Shown here: one piece after another, positions 60,279 through 64,000 of the stretch
Layout: every line of letters starts with the position of its first letter
Position numbering within the stretch: position 1 is the stretch's first letter
DNA from: Nitrospirillum pindoramense
GTDB lineage: Bacteria; Pseudomonadota; Alphaproteobacteria; Azospirillales; Azospirillaceae
Assembly (NCBI RefSeq): GCF_007827955.1
Contig: NZ_VITR01000008.1
Coordinates: 124,001 to 188,000, forward strand
DNA length: 64,000 nucleotides
Direction: 5' to 3'
Program-made: the position numbers and the translations under genes
Notes under the pieces: generated by a model
Seen by the model: the letters and a program-made list of their open reading frames with translations, nothing else
Database searches by the model: none
What the model was told of the DNA's origin: nothing

Positions 60279-60784
60279 TTCACCTCCTCGGCGGCAACAC
60301 CCAGCTGCTGCGACAGCTTCCGCAGTTGCGCGTCATCCTGAAGAATGGATTCCAGCAGGTCTTCCAGCTGGGTCGAACGGTCGGCCTTGGTCAGCAGGTC
60401 GCGCAGTTGGTTGCGCGTCTCCAGCAGCTTGCGCAGGGCCGGCACTTGGCGGACGATCTGGCCGGGCTCCATGTCCTCCAGCGAGGAGAACTTCAGGTCC
60501 ACGGCCATCTCGCTGCCGTCATCCTGCAGCTCGTTGCGCACACGCAACGACAGTGACGGCTTCATGCGGGCCAGGATTTCGTTGAAGTTGTCCCGGTCGA
60601 TCTGGATGAACTTGCGGTCCTTCAGTGGCTTCAGGTCGTCGGTCGGGTCGCCGGAGAAGTCGCCGAGCACGCCCACCACGAAGGGCAGCTCCTTCTCGAC
60701 CATCGCGCCATCCGTTTCGACTTCGTACTTAATATGCACGCGCGGCTTGCGAACCCGCTCTAGCTTGTCATGAACGCTGGCCAT
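60275..60784 (-). CDS. tssB: T6SS contractile sheath small subunit TssB
   Basis: A 169-aa VipA-type protein. The [15 protein letters not shown] start, the [14 protein letters not shown] motif and the [10 protein letters not shown]-like region (here [17 protein letters not shown]) are diagnostic. The C-terminal helical part is where ClpV or TagJ would bind. It lies 76 nt after tssA and overlaps tssC. Confidence 0.96.
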   Translation of the reverse strand: MASVHDKLERVRKPRVHIKYEVETDGAMVEKELPFVVGVLGDFSGDPTDDLKPLKDRKFIQIDRDNFNEILARMKPSLSLRVRNELQDDGSEMAVDLKFSSLEDMEPGQIVRQVPALRKLLETRNQLRDLLTKADRSTQLEDLLESILQDDAQLRKLSQQLGVAAEEVK

Positions 60785-60860
60785 CTACCTTCTCCTACCC
60801 AGGGGTTTCTTCATGCCATCCGGGATTTTCCCGGGACAAAAATCTTTGTTAATCAGCGGG

Positions 60861-61994
60861 TTATTGCCCATTGTTCGAAGCCGGCCTTATGCCGGCCGTG
60901 GTCAAGAGGGTGTTGCGCGCCCCGGCATCCGCCAGCAGTTCGGCCAGCAACTCGGGCAGGCTCATGCGCCCGCGCCGGACCAGGTCCTCGATGGTGTAGG
61001 ACAGGGGGGAATGCGGCTCGGTCCGGCGGAAATACTGGCCGATCTCCGACAGCAGGCTCAGCGCCTCCTCCCGGCTGGTGATGCCCTGGGCCGGCCGCTG
61101 CGGCGCCGATGCCGCCTCGACCACCGGGGCGCCGCTGGCGGATTGCAGGATGACGTCGGGCATGGCGGCCTCCTCCACCTCTTCCTTGGCCGACAGGCCG
61201 GTCAGGAACACCACCGCGTCCTCCACCTCCTCCAGGATGTGGGTGATGGTGGAGGTGGGCGGGGCATCGGCGCCCGCCCGTTCGGTCAGCAACCGATCCA
61301 GGTCGCGGAAGGCCTGGCGGCAGGCCCGGATGTCGGCCAGCAGCGCCCGGTTACGCACCGCCGGCACCTGGCCCATGCGCTGCGACAGGGCGTCCAGCGT
61401 GGGTGGCGGGGTCCGGCCCGGGCGATTGCGGGTGTCCGGCGTCTGGCTGGCGCGCTGGGCCAGCGCGTAGTGCCAATAGGCGATGGGCTGGTCCTCGCGC
61501 AGCAGCGGCACCTTGCGAATGGGCTGGATCAGCGTGCCTTCGGCGCCATGGCCGTTCAGTCCGCCGATGGGTGCCAGGCGCACGGCGATACCGTCCTCGT
61601 CCGGCTCGGGATGGACGCCATCCCAATAGCGGTCCACCAGGCCGGCCAGCAGGCGGAAGCCATCGGCCAAGCCGGCGAAGCCGTCCAGCCGCACGGCGGC
61701 CTCCGTCAGCCAGACGGCGATCTCGATGTCCTTGCTGCGCTCGGCCAAGACGGCGCGGGCCAAATCCTGGATACGCTGCCATTCGCCCAGCGACGACTGG
61801 GCCTCATCCTCGGAATCCGCCCGGCGCTCGATGGCGCGGGCGGTGGCCCGCAAATCCTTGAGCTGGAAATAGGCGGCGTCGCCGCCGTTGTACACGCGCA
61901 GATCCGGGCCGCAGGGCTGGTCCCCGGGGATCGGGGCCAGCAGGGCCGACAGGTCCAGCACGCTGGATGACACGATAGCGCCATTGTCCATCAT
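60861..61994 (-). CDS. tssA: T6SS assembly protein TssA (ImpA)
   Basis: A 377-aa cap protein that primes baseplate and sheath-tube polymerisation. The N-terminal ImpA_N domain (residues about 15-130) carries PGDQPCGPDLRV and the WDGVHPEPDEDG segment. The C-terminal half is helical with DLVRRGRMSLPELLAEL near the end, the short TssA form typical of ImpA. The ATG at 61994 overlaps the kinase stop (ATGA); the longer open frame upstream lies inside the kinase and is not coding. Confidence 0.92.
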   Translation of the reverse strand: MMDNGAIVSSSVLDLSALLAPIPGDQPCGPDLRVYNGGDAAYFQLKDLRATARAIERRADSEDEAQSSLGEWQRIQDLARAVLAERSKDIEIAVWLTEAAVRLDGFAGLADGFRLLAGLVDRYWDGVHPEPDEDGIAVRLAPIGGLNGHGAEGTLIQPIRKVPLLREDQPIAYWHYALAQRASQTPDTRNRPGRTPPPTLDALSQRMGQVPAVRNRALLADIRACRQAFRDLDRLLTERAGADAPPTSTITHILEEVEDAVVFLTGLSAKEEVEEAAMPDVILQSASGAPVVEAASAPQRPAQGITSREEALSLLSEIGQYFRRTEPHSPLSYTIEDLVRRGRMSLPELLAELLADAGARNTLLTTAGIRPASNNGQ

Positions 61995-63274
61995 GCACCT
62001 TTCCGGGATGGCCACAGCCGGCCCCAGAAGCCCCCACCCCTGCCCCCGGCAGCGGCGCTGGCATCCAGCGCACGCAGCAGGGCGGCCAGGTCCGTGGGCC
62101 GGCGCTTGGGATCGGGCTGCAACATGGTGGCGACCACGCCGCGCAGGCGGTCCGGCACGGCGCTGATGTCCGGAACCTGGCGCCGGGCGGCCGTCGCCTC
62201 CTCCACCGTCTGGCCCATGGGCAGCTTCTCGCCCCGCGCGGCGGCGACGATGACCAGGCCCAGGCTGTAGATGTCGGACGCGACGCCGATGGCGCCGCCA
62301 TGCATGCCCAGCTGCTCGGGCGAAGCGAAGGAGAACTTGCCGGCGAAATCCAGGCCATCGCGCGGGGTGGCGCCGTTGCGCATTTCCCGCGCCACGCCGA
62401 AGTCGATCAGCTTGGCCCCGGCCGGATTGTCCCCCGGCAGCAGGATGTTGTCGGGGGACACGTCGCGGTGGACGATGCCGGCGGCGTGCACCGCCGTCAG
62501 GCCCGCCGCCAGGCGGCGCAGCAGGGCTTCCAGCCCGGTCAGACCCAAGGGACCCCGCCGCAGGAAATAAGACAGCGACTGGCCGTCGATATATTCCAGC
62601 ACCAGCATGGACCGGCCATCGCCATCCCGGTACAGGCCGGCGCAACTGACCACCGCGTCATGGCGGATGCGCTGCAGCAGGCGGCCTTCCTCATGGAACA
62701 GCCCGACGATCTTGGCGTCGTCCCGATATTCCGGAATGATGACCTTGATGGCCTGGTCGGTCTTCAGGTCGCGGTGGCGCACCCGGTAAATCTCACCCAT
62801 GCCGCCGCGGGCCAACAGGGTGCGGACGACGAAGGTGTTCAGCATCGTGCTGCCGGGCGCCACCGACCAGCCGGTGGGATCGGCCTTAGCCGCCTGCCCC
62901 GCCGCAGCCGGCGCCGGGTCATCCTCCCACGGGCGCTGCACAGCCTGGATATGGCGGTCCAGCGCGGCACGGGCTCCGCTCAACAGATCCAGCGACGCCA
63001 CCTCATCCAGCCCGGCGCGATGCGCCTCCGCCCGAACGCCGGCGATGAAGCTGGCGACCCGGCTTTCCATCACCTCCCGTGTCGGCACCACCGGCGCCGC
63101 ATCCGGGGTGACCATGACCTCGGTCAGTTCCGCGGGGGCGAAACGGGTCAGTTCGTCCGGCGCCTCCGGGCTCACCAGCAGCGAGGTCATCTCGTCCGGC
63201 TGCTGGGGCGCCTCGACGGCGATGTCGGTGCCGGAAGCCTCGGGCACACTGGTCTTGGCGGCGGCCTGGGTCAT
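61991..63274 (-). CDS. T6SS-linked Ser/Thr protein kinase (PpkA-like)
   Basis: A 427-aa Hanks-type kinase. The kinase domain spans residues about 147-410: glycine loop ARGGMGEIY (155-163), Lys177, catalytic HRDVSPDN (269-276) and DFG (291-293). The usual lysine of HRDxKPxN is a serine, a variant seen in other bacterial kinases. An N-terminal Pro/Glu-rich stretch of about 145 residues has no domain I recognise. No transmembrane segment and no von Willebrand domain follow, unlike Pseudomonas PpkA. It overlaps both the phosphatase and tssA genes and probably controls T6SS activity post-translationally. Confidence 0.88.
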   Translation of the reverse strand: MTQAAAKTSVPEASGTDIAVEAPQQPDEMTSLLVSPEAPDELTRFAPAELTEVMVTPDAAPVVPTREVMESRVASFIAGVRAEAHRAGLDEVASLDLLSGARAALDRHIQAVQRPWEDDPAPAAAGQAAKADPTGWSVAPGSTMLNTFVVRTLLARGGMGEIYRVRHRDLKTDQAIKVIIPEYRDDAKIVGLFHEEGRLLQRIRHDAVVSCAGLYRDGDGRSMLVLEYIDGQSLSYFLRRGPLGLTGLEALLRRLAAGLTAVHAAGIVHRDVSPDNILLPGDNPAGAKLIDFGVAREMRNGATPRDGLDFAGKFSFASPEQLGMHGGAIGVASDIYSLGLVIVAAARGEKLPMGQTVEEATAARRQVPDISAVPDRLRGVVATMLQPDPKRRPTDLAALLRALDASAAAGGRGGGFWGRLWPSRKGA

Positions 63275-64000
63275 TCAGCACCCCCTTGTGACGCCGCATC
63301 CAGGGTCGGCGACGGCTGCGCCGGCACCGGGCCACCGGCGTGCAGCGCGGCCTGCGCCACCGGGTGGTCGCTTTCCGGCACATCGACGACGATGGCCGTC
63401 AGGTTGTCCGGCGCGCCGCTGACCAGGATATTTTCGATCAGCGCGTCGACGGTCTCGCGGGCCGGCAGACCGCGCAGGATGCTGGCGATCTCCGTCTCGT
63501 TGAGCACCTTGGTCACGCCGTCACTGCACAGCAGGAACCGATCCCCGGGCTGGACGACATCCTGGACCATATCGATTTCCAGGGTGTCGGCGGCGCCCAC
63601 GGCACGGGTGACCAGCATGGTGGCGCGCTGCTGCTGGTTGATGCCGGCCGCGACATGGTCGGTGGTCAGCTGGCGCAGCCGGCCCTCGCGCAGCAGATAG
63701 ACGCGGCTGTCACCCACCCACAGGCAGTTGAAGCGGTTGGCATAAATCAACAGCACCACGGCGGTGGACGCGATCAGGGCCTGGTCGCCCAGCATGGCCG
63801 CCTGCGACCTCAGCTTGTCGTTGGCCTCCACCAGGGCCTCACGCACCTCGTCCACGAAGCCGCCGTAGGACAGCGGCGGCATCACCGCGTCCAGCGCCTT
63901 CACGGTCAACGCGCTGGCGACCTCACCGGCCGAATGACCGCCCAGGCCGTCCGCCACGCACCACAGCCCGAGGTCGGGACGCACCAGAAGGGCGTCCTGG
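63271..64000 (-). CDS. PP2C-type protein phosphatase (PppA-like), 5' end outside window
   Basis: Partial: the - strand frame runs through the right edge of the window, and the codons at 63985-64000 (QDALLV) read on in frame, so the GTG at 63984 is not the true start. PP2C motifs are VADGLGGHSAG (metal site), WVGDSRVYLLREG, FLLCSDGVT and APDNLTAIVVDV. It would dephosphorylate targets of the adjacent kinase, as PppA counteracts PpkA in T6SS threonine-phosphorylation control. The stop overlaps the kinase start by 4 nt. Confidence 0.9.
   Translation of the reverse strand, partial: QDALLVRPDLGLWCVADGLGGHSAGEVASALTVKALDAVMPPLSYGGFVDEVREALVEANDKLRSQAAMLGDQALIASTAVVLLIYANRFNCLWVGDSRVYLLREGRLRQLTTDHVAAGINQQQRATMLVTRAVGAADTLEIDMVQDVVQPGDRFLLCSDGVTKVLNETEIASILRGLPARETVDALIENILVSGAPDNLTAIVVDVPESDHPVAQAALHAGGPVPAQPSPTLDAASQGGAE

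Noticed and set aside
60861-62645. Longer tssA reading frame (594 codons)
   Set aside because: The first 200 codons lie inside the kinase gene in another frame and are low complexity; the ImpA_N domain begins just after 61994.
1-64000. CRISPR arrays, tRNA/rRNA genes, insertion sequences, prophage
   Set aside because: No repeated spacer units, no cloverleaf or CCA-ended segments, no transposase or terminal inverted repeats were seen on reading both strands. The low-GC T6SS cassette has no visible mobility gene.

Overview
The window is GC-rich chromosomal DNA from a Gram-negative bacterium. It has four TonB-dependent receptors, Tat-type signal peptides, a type VI secretion system and almost no non-coding DNA. 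The T6SS gene order (tssA-B-C-C'-tagJ-E-F-G, equal to impA-H of rhizobia), an IolR-type GGAA-N6-TTCC operator and the ROK/TonB-receptor/MFS sugar units all suggest an alphaproteobacterium, perhaps Azospirillaceae. That taxonomic placement is inference only.

Region 1 (1-20314) is a glycan and GlcNAc utilisation locus. A TonB receptor (-) diverges from a + strand operon: GlcNAc permease nagP, BadF-type GlcNAc kinase nagK, SIS-type deaminase nagB-II, deacetylase nagA, a ROK repressor, a Mak-like ROK kinase and an uncharacterised secreted glycoside-hydrolase-like protein. Converging on it from the - strand are a second TonB receptor (ending in a strong terminator), a GH92 alpha-mannosidase and a GH29 alpha-fucosidase. 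The enzyme set (Man, Fuc, GlcNAc) fits complex N-glycans.

Region 2 (20315-31695) is a myo-inositol catabolic locus. iolR-iolC(DUF2090 fusion)-iolD-iolE-iolB run leftward. iolG runs rightward and is translationally coupled to an APC-type permease, a PfkB kinase and a GH4 hydrolase. That trio is not part of the standard inositol pathway and may feed it from a glycosylated or phosphorylated inositol.

Region 3 (31696-47286) holds two further sugar/ligand units built on ROK regulators and TonB receptors. The first is GH2 + GPH-type symporter + ROK diverging from a TonB receptor. The second is a Tat-exported phospholipase C, ROK, TonB receptor and a periplasmic 2H phosphoesterase (DUF1868). All three ROK genes of the window lie beside a 17-bp palindrome of the same 7-3-7 geometry.

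Region 4 (47287-64000, all - strand) is a T6SS cluster: pppA (cut by the window edge), ppkA, tssA, tssB, tssC, a tssC paralogue, tagJ, tssE, tssF, tssG, then clpV/tssH and hcp. Downstream of hcp the base composition drops sharply and an unrecognised cassette follows: a 319-aa protein with a hydrophobic hairpin, a 4-bp-overlapping four-helix membrane protein, a small four-cysteine secreted protein, and a fragment of a second copy of the membrane-protein gene. I read this as a new candidate effector-immunity module with a decayed immunity duplicate. It is the best candidate for an undescribed system here. The GH4/PfkB/APC trio and the unknown GH-like protein are next. I saw no tRNA, rRNA, CRISPR or insertion sequence.
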